The notes under the pieces: generated by a model | What the model saw: only the letters and a program-made list of their open reading frames with translations | What the model was told of the DNA's origin: nothing | The model's database searches: none | Shown here: positions 1 through 10,773 of the stretch, piece after piece | Layout of the letters: each line of letters starts with the position of its first letter | Numbering within the stretch: the first letter of the stretch is position 1 | Program-made: the position numbers and the translations under genes | Source: Pseudomonas fulva NBRC 16637 = DSM 17717 | GTDB lineage: Bacteria; Pseudomonadota; Gammaproteobacteria; Pseudomonadales; Pseudomonadaceae | Length of the DNA stretch: 64,000 bases | Direction: 5' to 3' | NCBI RefSeq assembly: GCF_000730565.1 | Contig: NZ_BBIQ01000017.1 | Coordinates: forward strand, 1-64,000

Positions 1-165
1 GGGCTGAAAAAAACCTTTCTAGCCTGCCTGTCGCTCAAGGCACCCCTTCCTGTTCGTCAAGAGCCCGCATTTCGAGCGCCGGGCCATTCGAACCGCAATC
101 TCCAGCCTATGCCGGCCTCCATAAGATCACTAGAATAACCCCACGCACTTACTCAGAAGCGTCCT

Positions 166-825
166 ATGTCCAACCCCGTCGAGCCAGAAACGCTGGCTGA
201 TCTGCCACTCCAAGACCTGGTCGCATGCCATGAATGCGATCTGCTCTTGCGCAAACCTGTGATCCACCCCGGTGAAAAAGCGCTTTGCCCGCGCTGCGGC
301 TACGAGCTCTATGCGCACCGGCATAATGTGGTCAACCGCAGCCTGGCGTTGGTGCTGACGGCGCTCGCGCTGTTCATCCCAGCCAATTTCCTGCCGATCA
401 TGCAGTTGCATCTGCTAGGCCAGACAGCGGACGACACGGTCTGGAGCGGCGTACTGGGGCTATATGATTCGGGCATGCAGGGGGTGGCCATCGTGGTTTT
501 CCTGTGCAGCATGGCCATACCGCTGGCAAAACTGATGTGTCAGCTGGCCGTTCTACTGGCGATTCGGCTCAACACAGGGCGCAGGTTAGGTTTGTTGCTG
601 TACAGAACCTATCACCACTTGCGTGACTGGGGCATGCTCGAGGTCTACTTCATGGGCGTGCTCGTGGCCATCGTCAAATTGGTGGACTTGGCAGAACTTA
701 CCGTAGGGGTTGGTCTGTTCTGCTTCATCAGCTTGCTGTTGATTCAGGTTTGGCTGGAGGTTGTCATGTCACCGCACCAGGTCTGGAGTGCGTTATCGGG
801 GGAGGACCCGCATGCGGGCGATTGA
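166..825 (+). CDS. pqiA: PqiA-type membrane protein, first half
   Basis: A 219-residue inner-membrane protein of the PqiA/LetA family, which works with MCE-domain proteins in lipid movement between the two membranes. The N-terminus carries two CxxC pairs (C21/C24 and C41/C44) that look like a rubredoxin-type metal site. About four hydrophobic segments follow, starting near residue 60 (LALVLTALALFIPANFLPIM). Enterobacterial PqiA is a single protein of about 420 residues with this unit twice. Here each unit is a separate gene, this one overlapping the next by 14 bases. The family call is secure. The pqiA rather than yebS/letA name is inferred from the tandem arrangement. Confidence 0.85.
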   Translation: MSNPVEPETLADLPLQDLVACHECDLLLRKPVIHPGEKALCPRCGYELYAHRHNVVNRSLALVLTALALFIPANFLPIMQLHLLGQTADDTVWSGVLGLYDSGMQGVAIVVFLCSMAIPLAKLMCQLAVLLAIRLNTGRRLGLLLYRTYHHLRDWGMLEVYFMGVLVAIVKLVDLAELTVGVGLFCFISLLLIQVWLEVVMSPHQVWSALSGEDPHAGD

Positions 826-1435
826 TGCAGGTATCGTTGTCTGCAACGAGTGTCATGAACTGAACAGGCAAACCACAGGTGACGCATCCCAAACGTGTAT
901 GCGGTGCGGTGCCAGGGTGCATCCGCGTCGACCGAACAGCATCATGCGCACCTGGGCGCTGCTCATCGCTGCATCCATTCTCTATATTCCGGCCAACGTG
1001 CTGCCGATCATGACCGTCAGCTCATTTGGTCAAGGCACGCCCGACACCATCATGTCGGGCGTCATCGCCCTGCTCAAGCACGGCATGGTTCCGATTGCGG
1101 CCGTGGTATTTACGGCCAGTATCCTCGTACCTACGTTCAAACTGGTAGGAATCGGTTTGCTCCTGTATTCCGTGCAGCGCAGACAGCCCCTGTCGGCGCG
1201 GCAACGGATCTGGATGTACCGTTTCATCGAATTCATAGGACGTTGGTCCATGCTCGACATATTCGTCATCGCCATTCTGGTGGCAGTGGTGAATTTCGGC
1301 AGGATAGCCAATGTCGAAGCCAATCTGGGCGCTGTCGCCTTCGCAACTGTGGTGATCCTGACGATGCTTGCTGCTTTGACCTTCGATCCCCGATTGATTT
1401 GGGATAACACGGAGTCGGATGACGACCATGAGTGA
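812..1435 (+). CDS. PqiA-type membrane protein, second half
   Basis: A 207-residue PqiA/LetA-family protein homologous to the preceding gene. It has the same layout: CxxC pairs at C11/C14 and C29/C32, then hydrophobic segments including LLIAASILYIPANVLPIMTV. The start at 812 was chosen because GGGGGAGGA lies just upstream and the metal site is then complete; an in-frame start at 761 would add 17 residues inside the previous gene. It overlaps the upstream gene by 14 bases and the downstream MCE gene by 17, so the three are surely one transcript. Together the two halves correspond to one full-length PqiA. Confidence 0.85.
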   Translation: MRAIDAGIVVCNECHELNRQTTGDASQTCMRCGARVHPRRPNSIMRTWALLIAASILYIPANVLPIMTVSSFGQGTPDTIMSGVIALLKHGMVPIAAVVFTASILVPTFKLVGIGLLLYSVQRRQPLSARQRIWMYRFIEFIGRWSMLDIFVIAILVAVVNFGRIANVEANLGAVAFATVVILTMLAALTFDPRLIWDNTESDDDHE

Positions 1436-3728
1436 CCTGCCAACGGCTAAAACCCGGCCTGCCTCCAATTGGTCGGCCATCTGGATCCTGCCCTTGATCG
1501 CGCTGATGATCGGAGGCTGGCTCGCATGGCAGGCTTACCGTGAGGCCGGGGTGCAGATCGAGGTGCGTTTCGAATCGGGCGAAGGCATCGTCGCCAACAA
1601 GACCGAAGTCATCTACAAAGGCATGCCGGTCGGTAAGGTCAAGAGTTTGGTACTCGATGCCGAGGGCGAGAATCAGGGTGTCATCGCCACCATCGAGATG
1701 AACCAGGCGGCTGAAGGGCACCTGAACAAAGGCACGCGTTTCTGGCTGGTCAAGCCGAGCGTCAGCCTGGCGGGCATTTCCGGCCTCGAGACGTTGGTAT
1801 CGGGTAACTACATTGCCGTCAGCCCCGGAGAGGGTGAGCCAACCAAGCGGTTCACCGCGCTCAAGGTGGCACCGCCCCTGTCGGATTCCGAACCTGGTTT
1901 GCACCTCACCCTCAAGGCCGAGCGCCTGGGGTCGCTCAATAAAGACAGCCCGATCTTCTACAAGCAGATCCAGGTCGGCCGCGTGAAAAGCTACCGGCTT
2001 TCCGACGACCAGAGCACAGTCGAGGTAAAAATCTTCATCGAGCCTGCCTACGCGAGCCTGGTGCGCAAGCATACGCGCTTCTGGAACGCCAGCGGCGTCA
2101 GCATCGATGCCTCGCTATCGGGGGTCAAGGTGCGCAGTGAATCGCTGTCGAGTATCGTCGCCGGCGGCATCGCCTTTGCCACGCCAGAGCACCGCAAGGA
2201 CAGCCCGCCTACCGACCCAAGCCTGCCATTTCGCTTGTACGAGGACTTCGATGCAGCCCAGGCCGGTATCCGGGTGAAAGTGAAGCTGAGCGACTACGAG
2301 GGCCTGCAGGCCGGGCGTACGCCTGTCATGTACAAAGGCATCCAGGTGGGCTCTCTGAAGACCCTGAAAATGGAGGACAACCTTGCCAGCGCCACTGCCG
2401 AGCTGACATTGGACCCGTTGACCGAAGACTACCTGGTGGAGGGCACTCAGTTCTGGGTGGTCAAACCTTCCATTTCCCTGGCGGGTATCACGGGCCTGGA
2501 AGCACTGGTCAAGGGTAACTACATTGCCATCCGCCCTGGGGAGAAAGGTGCTCGACCTGAACGGGAGTTCGAAGCGCGCGCCAAGGCGCCGCCGCTGGAC
2601 CTGAAGGCGCCGGGCCTGCACATGGTGCTGTTCGCAGATACCCTGGGTTCACTGGAGGTGGGTAGCCCCGTAACCTTCAAGCAGGTGAAGGTAGGTAGCG
2701 TTCAAAGCTATCAGTTCGCCCGTGACAGCAACCGTATTCTGATCGGTGTTCACATCGAGAAAGAATACGAAAAACTGGTAAACGGCTCGACACGGTTCTG
2801 GAACGCCAGTGGCATTACCCTCACCGGTGGCCTGTCCGGCATCAAGATCAAGAGTGAGTCCCTGCAAACCCTGATGGCAGGGGGCATCGCCTTCGACACG
2901 CCAAGGCCCAATGTGCCGCTAAAGCGCCATATCCCGCGTTTCCGCCTGCATGAAAGCCAGGAGGCAGCCAACCGTGCCGGTACCCTTATCACGATCCGTG
3001 TGGAGCGCGCCGATGGGCTCAAGCCAGGCACCGCCATCCGCTTCCGGGGGCTGGATGTGGGCAGTGTGGAAAGTGTCGACCTTACCAAGGACATGCAGGC
3101 CGTGCTGTTGAAGGCACGTATTACCGAAGCTGCAGAGCGCATTGCCCGTGCCGGCACCCAGTTTTGGGTGGTCAAGCCATCCTTCGGCCTGGTGCGCACC
3201 GAAAACCTCGACACGCTGGTGGGCGGGCAGTACCTGGAAGTACAGCCTGCGGTCAAGGACAGGGGCCCGCAGCGTGACTTCATCGCACTGGCCGAAGCGC
3301 CCGAAGTTGCCGGGCCGGAGGTGGGGCTGCCAGTGACCCTCAGCGCACCTCGGCTAGGCTCCATCAAGCCCGGTGTGCCCGTGACATTCCGCGAGGTGGC
3401 GGTTGGCAAGGTGACCGACGTCGAGCTGGGCCAGAGTGCCGACAGGGTGCTGATCCACATTCTGATCGAGCCGCGTTATGCCAGCCTTGTACGAAGCGGC
3501 AGCCGCTTCTGGAACAGCAGCGGTTTCGGCTTCGACTGGGGCTTGTTCAAGGGCGCTACCGTGCGCACGGAGTCGCTGGAAACACTGATCGATGGTGGTA
3601 TTGCCTTCGCGACGCCCGAGGGGGAACGCATGGGCACTCCGGCCCGGCCAAGGCAAACGTTCCCGCTGTTCGAAAAAGCTGAAGACGAATGGCTGCAGTG
3701 GGCACCCAAGATTCAGATCGCCAAGTAA
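1419..3728 (+). CDS. pqiB: PqiB/LetB-type protein with six MCE domains
   Basis: A 769-residue periplasm-spanning protein of the MCE (mammalian cell entry) family, thought to form a stacked-ring tunnel for lipids between inner and outer membrane. One N-terminal transmembrane segment lies at about residues 19-38. Six MCE repeats follow, beginning near residues 44, 158, 283, 399, 520 and 635, recognised by a recurring motif like VIYKGMPVGKV and VTFKQVKVGSV. E. coli PqiB has three MCE domains and LetB/YebT seven, so six is intermediate. A second in-frame ATG at 1428 is possible. GGAG at 1411 favours 1419. No pqiC-like lipoprotein gene follows; a terminator and rpsT come next. Confidence 0.85.
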   Translation: MTTMSDLPTAKTRPASNWSAIWILPLIALMIGGWLAWQAYREAGVQIEVRFESGEGIVANKTEVIYKGMPVGKVKSLVLDAEGENQGVIATIEMNQAAEGHLNKGTRFWLVKPSVSLAGISGLETLVSGNYIAVSPGEGEPTKRFTALKVAPPLSDSEPGLHLTLKAERLGSLNKDSPIFYKQIQVGRVKSYRLSDDQSTVEVKIFIEPAYASLVRKHTRFWNASGVSIDASLSGVKVRSESLSSIVAGGIAFATPEHRKDSPPTDPSLPFRLYEDFDAAQAGIRVKVKLSDYEGLQAGRTPVMYKGIQVGSLKTLKMEDNLASATAELTLDPLTEDYLVEGTQFWVVKPSISLAGITGLEALVKGNYIAIRPGEKGARPEREFEARAKAPPLDLKAPGLHMVLFADTLGSLEVGSPVTFKQVKVGSVQSYQFARDSNRILIGVHIEKEYEKLVNGSTRFWNASGITLTGGLSGIKIKSESLQTLMAGGIAFDTPRPNVPLKRHIPRFRLHESQEAANRAGTLITIRVERADGLKPGTAIRFRGLDVGSVESVDLTKDMQAVLLKARITEAAERIARAGTQFWVVKPSFGLVRTENLDTLVGGQYLEVQPAVKDRGPQRDFIALAEAPEVAGPEVGLPVTLSAPRLGSIKPGVPVTFREVAVGKVTDVELGQSADRVLIHILIEPRYASLVRSGSRFWNSSGFGFDWGLFKGATVRTESLETLIDGGIAFATPEGERMGTPARPRQTFPLFEKAEDEWLQWAPKIQIAK

Positions 3729-3813
3729 TGCAGGGTAGGGCCGCCATGCGGCCCTGCCACTCTACAGCGCGTGCGTTGAGCCGCGAGCCTGGCACTTCAC
3801 AAAACCCAGGCAT

Positions 3814-3842
3814 AAAAAAACCGACCCTGAGGTCGGTTTTTT
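3814..3842. terminator. bidirectional intrinsic terminator
   Basis: AAAAAACCGACC-CTGA-GGTCGGTTTTTT forms a perfect stem flanked by A and T runs. It can therefore end both the pqi operon on the plus strand and rpsT on the minus strand. Confidence 0.9.
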
Positions 3843-3856
3843 GACTAGCGCGTCGC

Positions 3857-4135
3857 TTAGGCAGCTGCAGCTTCTTTCAGCGCCTTGATGTGGCCATTCA
3901 GACGGCCTTTGTGACGAGCAGCCTTGTTCTTGTGGATGATACCTTTGTCGGCCATACGGTCGATTACAGGTACAGCCAGAACGTAAGCGGCTTGCGCTTT
4001 TTCGGCGTCTTTTGCGTCAATGGCTTTGACTACATTCTTGATGTAGGTGCGGACCATGGAACGCAGGCTGGCGTTGTGGCTGCGACGCTTCTCAGCCTGT
4101 TTTGCACGTTTCTTGGCGGAAGGTGAGTTGGCCAC
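3857..4135 (-). CDS. rpsT: 30S ribosomal protein S20
   Basis: A 92-residue basic protein of the small ribosomal subunit that binds 16S rRNA early in assembly. It begins [18 protein letters not shown] and ends with an alanine tail, as expected for bacterial S20, and its length is normal. The start codon is GTG (positions 4135-4133), with AGGAG about ten bases upstream. E. coli rpsT also uses a non-ATG start (TTG) as part of its autoregulation, so the weak start here may matter in the same way; that is inference. The gene is monocistronic, divergent from murJ, and closed by the terminator at 3814-3842. Confidence 0.98.
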   Translation of the reverse strand: MANSPSAKKRAKQAEKRRSHNASLRSMVRTYIKNVVKAIDAKDAEKAQAAYVLAVPVIDRMADKGIIHKNKAARHKGRLNGHIKALKEAAAA

Positions 4136-4385
4136 CGTCGAGCTCCTCGAAAGACTTTAGGTAAATAGCAAACAAAATAGGCCGCGAATCATGCCGATCA
4201 GTCGGGCGGATGTCAAGGCCACTTGCAAGGTTCCGCCGAGCGGTGCGCCAACAAGCGGGAAAGATTCCTTTCTGCTGCGCGACCTGTACACTCGGGAATT
4301 TTTGGCTCCCCTGCGAAGGCGCGGGAGTATCGCACATTCGGACGCGCTCTGGCAGCGTCCTCTGTCATTGGCGTGAATCTTTTCG

Positions 4386-5924
4386 ATGAACCTGCTCAAA
4401 TCCCTCGCTGCGGTAAGCTCGATCACCATGATTTCGCGGGTGCTGGGTTTTGTCCGCGACACCATCCTGGCGCGTATTTTCGGCGCCGGCGTTGCCACCG
4501 ATGCTTTCTTCATTGCGTTCAAGCTACCCAACCTGCTGCGCCGCATCTTCGCCGAGGGTGCGTTCTCCCAGGCATTCGTGCCTATTCTTGCCGAATACAA
4601 AAGCCAGCAGGGCGAAGAGGCCACGCGTACCTTCGTGGCCTACGTCAGCGGCCTGCTGACGCTGGTGCTGGCCGTGGTGACCGGCATCGGTATCCTGGCC
4701 GCGCCCTGGGTGGTGTGGGCCACGGCGCCTGGCTTCGTCGACAACGCCGAGAAATACCAGCTCACCACCGATCTGCTGCGGGTCACCTTTCCTTATATAT
4801 TGCTGATCTCGCTGTCATCCCTGGTGGGCGCCATCCTCAACACCTGGAACCGCTTCAGCGTGCCGGCCTTCACGCCGACCTTGCTCAACGTGGCGATGAT
4901 CGTGTTCGCCGTATTGCTCACGCCGTATTTCAATCCGCCGATCATGGCGCTGGCCTGGGGCGTGCTGGCCGGTGGCCTGGCGCAACTGCTCTACCAGCTT
5001 CCGGCCCTGAAAAGGATCGGCATGCTGGTGTTGCCGCGGCTGAACCTGAAAGATGCAGGCGTGTGGCGGGTGCTCAAGCAGATGCTCCCTGCCATCCTCG
5101 GCGTCTCGGTGAGCCAGATATCGCTGATCATCAATACCATCTTCGCCTCGTTCCTGGTGGCAGGCTCCGTCTCCTGGATGTACTACGCAGACCGGCTCAT
5201 GGAGCTGCCGTCGGGTGTTCTGGGCGTGGCTCTGGGTACCATCCTGCTGCCGACCCTGGCCAAGACCTACGCCAACAAGGACCGGGAAGAGTACTCGCGC
5301 ATTCTCGACTGGGGCCTGCGCTTGTGCTTTTTGCTGGTGCTGCCGTGTACGCTGGGGCTGGCGATCCTAGCCGAGCCGCTGACCGTGGCCCTGTTCCAGT
5401 ACGGCAAGTTCAGTGCAACCGATGCCGCCATGACCCAGCAGGCGCTGATCGCCTATTCCGTCGGCCTGCTGGCAATCATTATGGTCAAGGTGCTGGCGCC
5501 GGGCTTCTATGCGCAGCAGAATATCCGCACGCCGGTGAAGATCGCCGTCTTCACCCTGGTCTGCACGCAGCTGTTCAACCTGGTGCTCATCGGCCCGCTG
5601 GCGCATGCCGGACTGGCCCTGGCCATCAGCCTTGGCGCCTGCCTCAATGCCGGCTTGCTGTTCTGGAAGCTGCGCACCCAGCAGCTATTCCAACCGCAAC
5701 CAGGTTGGGCCATGTTTCTGCTCAAGCTGGTGTTGGCGGCAGGCCTGATGTCCGGTGTCCTGCTGGCTGGCATGCACTACCTGCCGGCCTGGGTCGAGGG
5801 AAACATGCTTGAACGACTGATGCGGCTGATGGCGCTGATCATGGCAGGCGTCGTCACCTACTTTGGTTGCCTGTACCTGTGCGGTTTCCGACCTCGGCAG
5901 TTCGCCCGCAAAGCCTTGCACTAA
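4386..5924 (+). CDS. murJ: lipid II flippase MurJ
   Basis: A 512-residue polytopic inner-membrane protein of the MviN/MurJ family, which flips the peptidoglycan precursor lipid II to the periplasmic face. It starts [21 protein letters not shown] and shows the family sequence [19 protein letters not shown] near residues 24-43. About fourteen hydrophobic stretches follow, and the length is typical. The neighbours rpsT and ribF-ileS-lspA are the usual pseudomonad context. Identification is secure from the N-terminal signature, length and context. Confidence 0.96.
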   Translation: MNLLKSLAAVSSITMISRVLGFVRDTILARIFGAGVATDAFFIAFKLPNLLRRIFAEGAFSQAFVPILAEYKSQQGEEATRTFVAYVSGLLTLVLAVVTGIGILAAPWVVWATAPGFVDNAEKYQLTTDLLRVTFPYILLISLSSLVGAILNTWNRFSVPAFTPTLLNVAMIVFAVLLTPYFNPPIMALAWGVLAGGLAQLLYQLPALKRIGMLVLPRLNLKDAGVWRVLKQMLPAILGVSVSQISLIINTIFASFLVAGSVSWMYYADRLMELPSGVLGVALGTILLPTLAKTYANKDREEYSRILDWGLRLCFLLVLPCTLGLAILAEPLTVALFQYGKFSATDAAMTQQALIAYSVGLLAIIMVKVLAPGFYAQQNIRTPVKIAVFTLVCTQLFNLVLIGPLAHAGLALAISLGACLNAGLLFWKLRTQQLFQPQPGWAMFLLKLVLAAGLMSGVLLAGMHYLPAWVEGNMLERLMRLMALIMAGVVTYFGCLYLCGFRPRQFARKALH

Positions 5925-6042
5925 GGCTGCGGGCGCGTCAGGCGTCGGTTTTTCGCAATCCACGCCGCCCTTGGGCGCTGCTGCCTGTCACCGGCGCCCG
6001 GGTGTGGTTATAATCGGCCACTTTATGAGCAAGAAGCGCGTT

Positions 6043-6993
6043 ATGCAGCTGGTTCGAGGTCTTCACAACCTGCGCCCCGAGCACCGGGGGTGTGTCGCCA
6101 CCATTGGCAACTTCGACGGGGTTCACCGCGGCCACCAGGCAATCCTGGCGCGCCTGCGCGAGCGAGGCCAGGCCCTGGGCCTGCCGACCTGCGTGGTAAT
6201 CTTCGAACCGCAACCGCGCGAGTACTTCACGCCCGATACCGCGCCGGCCCGCCTGGCCCGGCTGCGGGACAAGATCGCGTTGCTGGCCGGCGAAGGCATC
6301 GACCGCGTATTGTGCCTGGCCTTCAACCAGCGCCTGGGTGAGCTCGACGCCGATGACTTCGTCAGGACCATCCTGGTCGATGGCCTGGGCGTGCAGCATC
6401 TCGAAGTGGGTGACGACTTCCGCTTTGGCTGTGATCGCAAAGGCGATTTCGCCTTCCTGGTCCAGGCCGGCGCGCAGTATGGTTTTACCGTAGAAGCCGC
6501 CAACACCGTGATCCAGGACGGCCTACGGGTCAGCAGCACCGAAGTACGCAAGGCGCTGGCGCAAGGCAATTTCGAGCTGGCCGAGCATCTGCTGGGCCGC
6601 CCGTACAGCATCACCGGCCGCGTATTGCATGGCCAGAAGCTGGCCCGCCAGCTCGGCACACCCACTGCCAACATCCAGCTCAAGCGTCGCCGCGTACCGT
6701 TGGCCGGTGTCTACCTGGCCAGCATCGAGATCGACGGCAAGGCCTGGGCGGGTGTCGGCAACATTGGCGTGCGTCCTACCGTTGCCGGTGACGGGCGCCC
6801 GCACCTGGAGATCCATCTGCTGGACTATGCCGGTGACCTTTATGGTCGCCGTCTGACGGTGGTGTTCCACCACAAGCTGCGTGAAGAGCAGCGATTCGCC
6901 TCCCTGGAGGCGCTGAAGTCGGCGATCGATGCGGATATCGCCGCCGCACGTGCACATTGGCACGCTCAACCGCTAACCAAGAGCCTGAAATGA
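6043..6993 (+). CDS. ribF: bifunctional riboflavin kinase / FAD synthetase
   Basis: A 316-residue enzyme that phosphorylates riboflavin to FMN and adenylylates FMN to FAD. The N-terminal FAD synthetase half has the nucleotidyl-transferase motif [13 protein letters not shown] (about residues 21-33). The C-terminal riboflavin kinase half has [12 protein letters not shown] near residues 205-216. The start [12 protein letters not shown] at 6043 gives the family length; an ATG at 6025 would add six residues. The stop overlaps the ileS start in ATGA, so the two are translationally coupled. Confidence 0.97.
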   Translation: MQLVRGLHNLRPEHRGCVATIGNFDGVHRGHQAILARLRERGQALGLPTCVVIFEPQPREYFTPDTAPARLARLRDKIALLAGEGIDRVLCLAFNQRLGELDADDFVRTILVDGLGVQHLEVGDDFRFGCDRKGDFAFLVQAGAQYGFTVEAANTVIQDGLRVSSTEVRKALAQGNFELAEHLLGRPYSITGRVLHGQKLARQLGTPTANIQLKRRRVPLAGVYLASIEIDGKAWAGVGNIGVRPTVAGDGRPHLEIHLLDYAGDLYGRRLTVVFHHKLREEQRFASLEALKSAIDADIAAARAHWHAQPLTKSLK

Positions 6994-9821
6994 CCGACTA
7001 CAAAGCCACGCTAAACCTTCCGGACACCGCCTTCCCCATGAAGGCCGGCCTGCCTCAGCGCGAACCGCAGATTCTGCAGCGCTGGGACAGCATTGGCCTG
7101 TACCAGAAGCTGCGCGAGATTGGCAAGGATCGTCCCAAGTTCGTCCTGCACGACGGCCCGCCCTACGCCAATGGCAAGATCCACATCGGTCATGCGCTGA
7201 ACAAGATCCTCAAGGACATGATCGTCCGCTCCAAGACCCTGGCCGGCTTCGATGCGCCGTACGTGCCGGGTTGGGACTGCCATGGGCTGCCGATCGAACA
7301 CAAGGTCGAAGTCACCCACGGCAAGCACCTGACCGCCGACCGTACCCGCGAGCTGTGCCGCGAGTACGCTGCCGAGCAGATCGAAGGGCAGAAGACCGAG
7401 TTCATTCGCCTGGGCGTGCTGGGCGACTGGGACAACCCCTACAAGACCATGAACTTCGCCAACGAGGCCGGTGAAATCCGCGCCCTGGCCGAGATGGTCA
7501 AGCAGGGGTACGTGTTCAAGGGCCTCAAGCCGGTGAACTGGTGCTTCGATTGCGGCTCGGCACTGGCCGAGGCGGAAGTCGAATACGCCGACAAGAAGTC
7601 GCAGACCATCGACGTGGCGTTCCCTGTCGCCGATGACGCCAAGCTGGCCGCAGCCTTCGGCCTGGCGGCACTCGAAAAACCGGCCGCCATCGTGATCTGG
7701 ACCACCACCCCGTGGACCATCCCTGCCAACCAGGCGCTGAACGTTCACCCCGAGTTCCAGTACGCCCTGGTCGACATCGGCGAGCGCCTGCTGGTCCTGG
7801 CCGAAGAGCTGGTCGAATCCTGCCTCAAGCGCTACGAACTGGAAGGTTCGGTGATTGCCACCGCCCCAGGCTCGGCCCTTGAGCTGGTCAACTTCCGTCA
7901 CCCGTTCTACGACCGCCTTTCGCCGGTTTACCTGGCCGAGTACGTCGAACTGGGCGCAGGCACTGGCGTGGTGCATTCTGCGCCGGCCTACGGTGAAGAC
8001 GACTTCGTGACCTGCAAGCGCTACGGCATGGTCAACGATGAAATCCTCACGCCCGTGCAGAGCAACGGCGTGTACGTCGAATCGCTGCCGTTCTTCGGCG
8101 GGCAGTTCATCTGGAAGGCCAACCCGGCCATCGTCGAGAAGCTGGGCGAAGTCGGTGCGCTGATGCACACCGAAACCATCAGCCACAGTTACATGCACTG
8201 CTGGCGTCACAAGTCGCCGCTGATCTACCGTGCCACCGCACAGTGGTTCGTCGGCATGGACAAGCAGCCACGCGACGGCGAACCGCTGCGCGAGCGTGCC
8301 CTGAAGGCCATCGAGGACACCAAGTTCGTCCCGGCGTGGGGCCAGGCACGCTTGCACTCGATGATCGCAAACCGGCCTGACTGGTGCATCTCGCGCCAGC
8401 GTAACTGGGGCGTGCCTATCCCGTTCTTCCTGAACAAGCAGACGGGCGAGCTGCACCCTCGGACCGTCGAGCTGATGGAAGAGGTCGCCAAGCGCGTCGA
8501 GCAACAGGGCATCGAGGCCTGGTTCAAGCTGGACGCCGCCGAGCTGCTCGGCGCCGAAGCCGAGCAGTACGACAAGATCGCTGACACTCTGGACGTATGG
8601 TTCGACTCCGGCACCACGCACTGGCATGTACTGCGCGGCTCCCACGACATCGGCCATGCCACCGGCCCCCGCGCCGACCTGTACCTGGAAGGTTCCGACC
8701 AACACCGCGGCTGGTTCCACTCGTCGCTGTTGACCGGCTGCGCCATCGACGGCCACGCGCCATACCGCGAGCTGCTGACCCACGGCTTCACCGTGGACGA
8801 GAACGGCCGCAAGATGTCCAAGTCGCTGGGCAACACCATCGAGCCGGAGAAGGTCAACAACACCCTGGGTGCCGACATCCTGCGCCTGTGGGTCGCTGCT
8901 ACCGACTACTCCGGTGAAATGGCAGTGTCCGAGCAGATCCTGCAGCGCAGCGCCGATGCCTACCGGCGTATTCGCAACACCGCACGCTTCCTGCTCTCCA
9001 ACCTGACCGGCTTCGACCCGGCACGCGACCTGCTCGCGCCGCAGGACATGCTGGCCCTGGACCGTTGGGCGGTGGATCGCACCCTGTTGCTGCAACGCGA
9101 GCTGGAAGAGCACTACGGCGAGTACCGCTTCTGGAACGTCTACTCGAAGGTGCACAACTTCTGTGTGCAGGAGCTGGGTGGGTTCTACCTCGACATCATC
9201 AAGGATCGCCAGTACACCACGGGTGCCAACAGCGTCGCCCGCCGTTCCTGCCAGACCGCGCTGTACCACATCAGCGAAGCGCTGGTGCGCTGGATCGCGC
9301 CGATCCTGGCCTTCACTGCCGACGAAATCTGGCAGTACCTGCCGGGTGAGCGTAACGAGTCGGTCATGCTCAATGGCTGGTATGAAGGCCTGAGCGAGCT
9401 GCCGGAAGGCACCGAACTCGACCGTGCCTATTGGGACCGCGTCATGGCGGTCAAGGCTTCGGTCAACAAGGAACTGGAAAACCAGCGTACCGCCAAGGTC
9501 ATCGGCGGCAACCTGCAGGCCGAAGTCACCTTGTACGCGGACGAGGGCCTGAGCGCCGATCTGAACAAGCTGGGCGATGAGTTGCGTTTCGTGCTCATCA
9601 CCTCGGCTGCCAGCGTGGTGCCGTTCGCGCAGGCGCCTGCCGAAGCGGTGGCGACCGAGGTCGAAGGCCTCAAGTTGAAAGTGGTCAAGTCCGGCTACAC
9701 CAAGTGCGGCCGTTGCTGGCACTTCCGTGCAGACGTCGGCAGCCATCCGGAGCATCCGGAAATCTGCGGTCGCTGTGTGGAAAACCTGACCGGCTCCGGC
9801 GAGGTGCGCCACTATGCCTAA
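6990..9821 (+). CDS. ileS: isoleucyl-tRNA synthetase
   Basis: A 943-residue class I aminoacyl-tRNA synthetase that charges tRNA-Ile and edits valine. The HIGH motif is seen in [15 protein letters not shown] (about residues 57-71) and the KMSKS loop in [10 protein letters not shown] (about residue 608). A C-terminal zinc knuckle (KCGRCWHF ... CGRCVENL) is typical of the bacterial long form. The start [11 protein letters not shown] at 6990 overlaps the ribF stop; a TTG-initiated extension from 6957 was rejected. The gene overlaps lspA by 8 bases. Confidence 0.98.
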   Translation: MTDYKATLNLPDTAFPMKAGLPQREPQILQRWDSIGLYQKLREIGKDRPKFVLHDGPPYANGKIHIGHALNKILKDMIVRSKTLAGFDAPYVPGWDCHGLPIEHKVEVTHGKHLTADRTRELCREYAAEQIEGQKTEFIRLGVLGDWDNPYKTMNFANEAGEIRALAEMVKQGYVFKGLKPVNWCFDCGSALAEAEVEYADKKSQTIDVAFPVADDAKLAAAFGLAALEKPAAIVIWTTTPWTIPANQALNVHPEFQYALVDIGERLLVLAEELVESCLKRYELEGSVIATAPGSALELVNFRHPFYDRLSPVYLAEYVELGAGTGVVHSAPAYGEDDFVTCKRYGMVNDEILTPVQSNGVYVESLPFFGGQFIWKANPAIVEKLGEVGALMHTETISHSYMHCWRHKSPLIYRATAQWFVGMDKQPRDGEPLRERALKAIEDTKFVPAWGQARLHSMIANRPDWCISRQRNWGVPIPFFLNKQTGELHPRTVELMEEVAKRVEQQGIEAWFKLDAAELLGAEAEQYDKIADTLDVWFDSGTTHWHVLRGSHDIGHATGPRADLYLEGSDQHRGWFHSSLLTGCAIDGHAPYRELLTHGFTVDENGRKMSKSLGNTIEPEKVNNTLGADILRLWVAATDYSGEMAVSEQILQRSADAYRRIRNTARFLLSNLTGFDPARDLLAPQDMLALDRWAVDRTLLLQRELEEHYGEYRFWNVYSKVHNFCVQELGGFYLDIIKDRQYTTGANSVARRSCQTALYHISEALVRWIAPILAFTADEIWQYLPGERNESVMLNGWYEGLSELPEGTELDRAYWDRVMAVKASVNKELENQRTAKVIGGNLQAEVTLYADEGLSADLNKLGDELRFVLITSAASVVPFAQAPAEAVATEVEGLKLKVVKSGYTKCGRCWHFRADVGSHPEHPEICGRCVENLTGSGEVRHYA

Positions 9822-10329
9822 CCTTGCAGCGGGGCGCTTCGGGCGCCTCGTATGGCTGTGGCTGAGCTTGCTGGTCCTGGTCGTCGACCAGGCCACCAAG
9901 CTGTACTTCAACAACGCCCTGACCATGTACCAGCAAATTGTCGTCATCCCCGACTACTTCAGCTGGACCCTGGCCTACAACACCGGCGCTGCGTTCAGTT
10001 TTCTGGCCGATGGCGCAGGCTGGCAGCGCTGGTTGTTCGCCCTGATCGCCGTGGTGGTCAGTGCAGTGCTGGTGGTGTGGCTCAAGCGCCTCGGCCGTCA
10101 TGAAACCTGGCTGGCCGTAGCGCTGGCCCTGGTGCTGGGCGGGGCCATCGGCAACCTCTACGACCGTATCGTGCTGGGCCATGTGGTCGATTTCATCCTG
10201 GTGCACTGGCAGAACCGCCACTACTTCCCGGCCTTCAACGTGGCCGACAGTGCCATTACCGTCGGCGCAATCATGTTGGCGCTGGACATGTTCAAGAGCA
10301 AGAAATCCGAGGAGCCGGTCCATGACTGA
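9814..10329 (+). CDS. lspA: lipoprotein signal peptidase II
   Basis: A 171-residue inner-membrane aspartyl protease that cleaves the signal peptide of prolipoproteins after lipid modification. Four transmembrane segments are evident. The two catalytic aspartates fall in the conserved blocks GNLYDR/VDFI (about residues 113-127) and [11 protein letters not shown] (about residues 139-149). Length and ileS-lspA-fkpB context are standard. It overlaps ileS by 8 bases and fkpB by 8 bases. Confidence 0.97.
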   Translation: MPNLAAGRFGRLVWLWLSLLVLVVDQATKLYFNNALTMYQQIVVIPDYFSWTLAYNTGAAFSFLADGAGWQRWLFALIAVVVSAVLVVWLKRLGRHETWLAVALALVLGGAIGNLYDRIVLGHVVDFILVHWQNRHYFPAFNVADSAITVGAIMLALDMFKSKKSEEPVHD

Positions 10330-10759
10330 CATTCGTATCGGCCAGAACACCGAAGTTACCCTGCATTTCGCACTGCGCCTGGAAAACGGTGACACGGTCG
10401 ACAGCACCTTCGACAAGGCGCCTGCCACCTTCAAGGTGGGCGACGGCAACCTGCTGCCGGGCTTCGAGGCCGCGCTGTTCGGTTTCAAGGCTGGCGACAA
10501 ACGCACCGTGGAGGTGGCCCCGGAGAACGCCTTCGGCCAGCCTAACCCACAGAATGTGCAGGTTATGCCAAGGTCTCAGTTCGAAGGCATGGAGCTGTCC
10601 GATGGCTTGCTGATCATCTTCAAGGACGCCGCCAACGCCGAGCTACCGGGCGTGGTGAAGGCCTTCGACGACGATCAGGTGACCATCGACTTCAATCACC
10701 CACTGGCTGGCAAGACCCTGACCTTCGAGGTGGAGATCCTCGAGGTGAAGGCCCTGTAG
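10322..10759 (+). CDS. fkpB: FKBP-type peptidyl-prolyl isomerase (SlpA/FkpB)
   Basis: A 145-residue SlyD-like prolyl isomerase with chaperone activity. The sequence runs [20 protein letters not shown], then an FKBP core with [26 protein letters not shown] (residues about 46-71) and an insert-in-flap region, without the histidine-rich tail of SlyD. The ATG at 10322 lies inside the end of lspA; earlier in-frame codons would lie within lspA. It sits between lspA and ispH, its usual position in gammaproteobacteria. Confidence 0.93.
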   Translation: MTDIRIGQNTEVTLHFALRLENGDTVDSTFDKAPATFKVGDGNLLPGFEAALFGFKAGDKRTVEVAPENAFGQPNPQNVQVMPRSQFEGMELSDGLLIIFKDAANAELPGVVKAFDDDQVTIDFNHPLAGKTLTFEVEILEVKAL

Positions 10760-10773
10760 GCCTGGAGCCGATC

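Noticed and set aside
4223-5812. A 529-codon open frame overlapping murJ in another forward frame
   Set aside because: Arginine/glycine-rich translation without motifs; murJ in the other frame is unambiguous.
8609-8621. CTCCGGCACCAC, identical to the 3' end of tRNA-Thr, as an att site
   Set aside because: It lies within conserved ileS codons (FDSGTTHW); a chance match.
7011-9947. A 978-codon open frame antisense to ileS
   Set aside because: It is the mirror of a high-GC coding sequence, has no family motif, and ileS on the other strand is certain.
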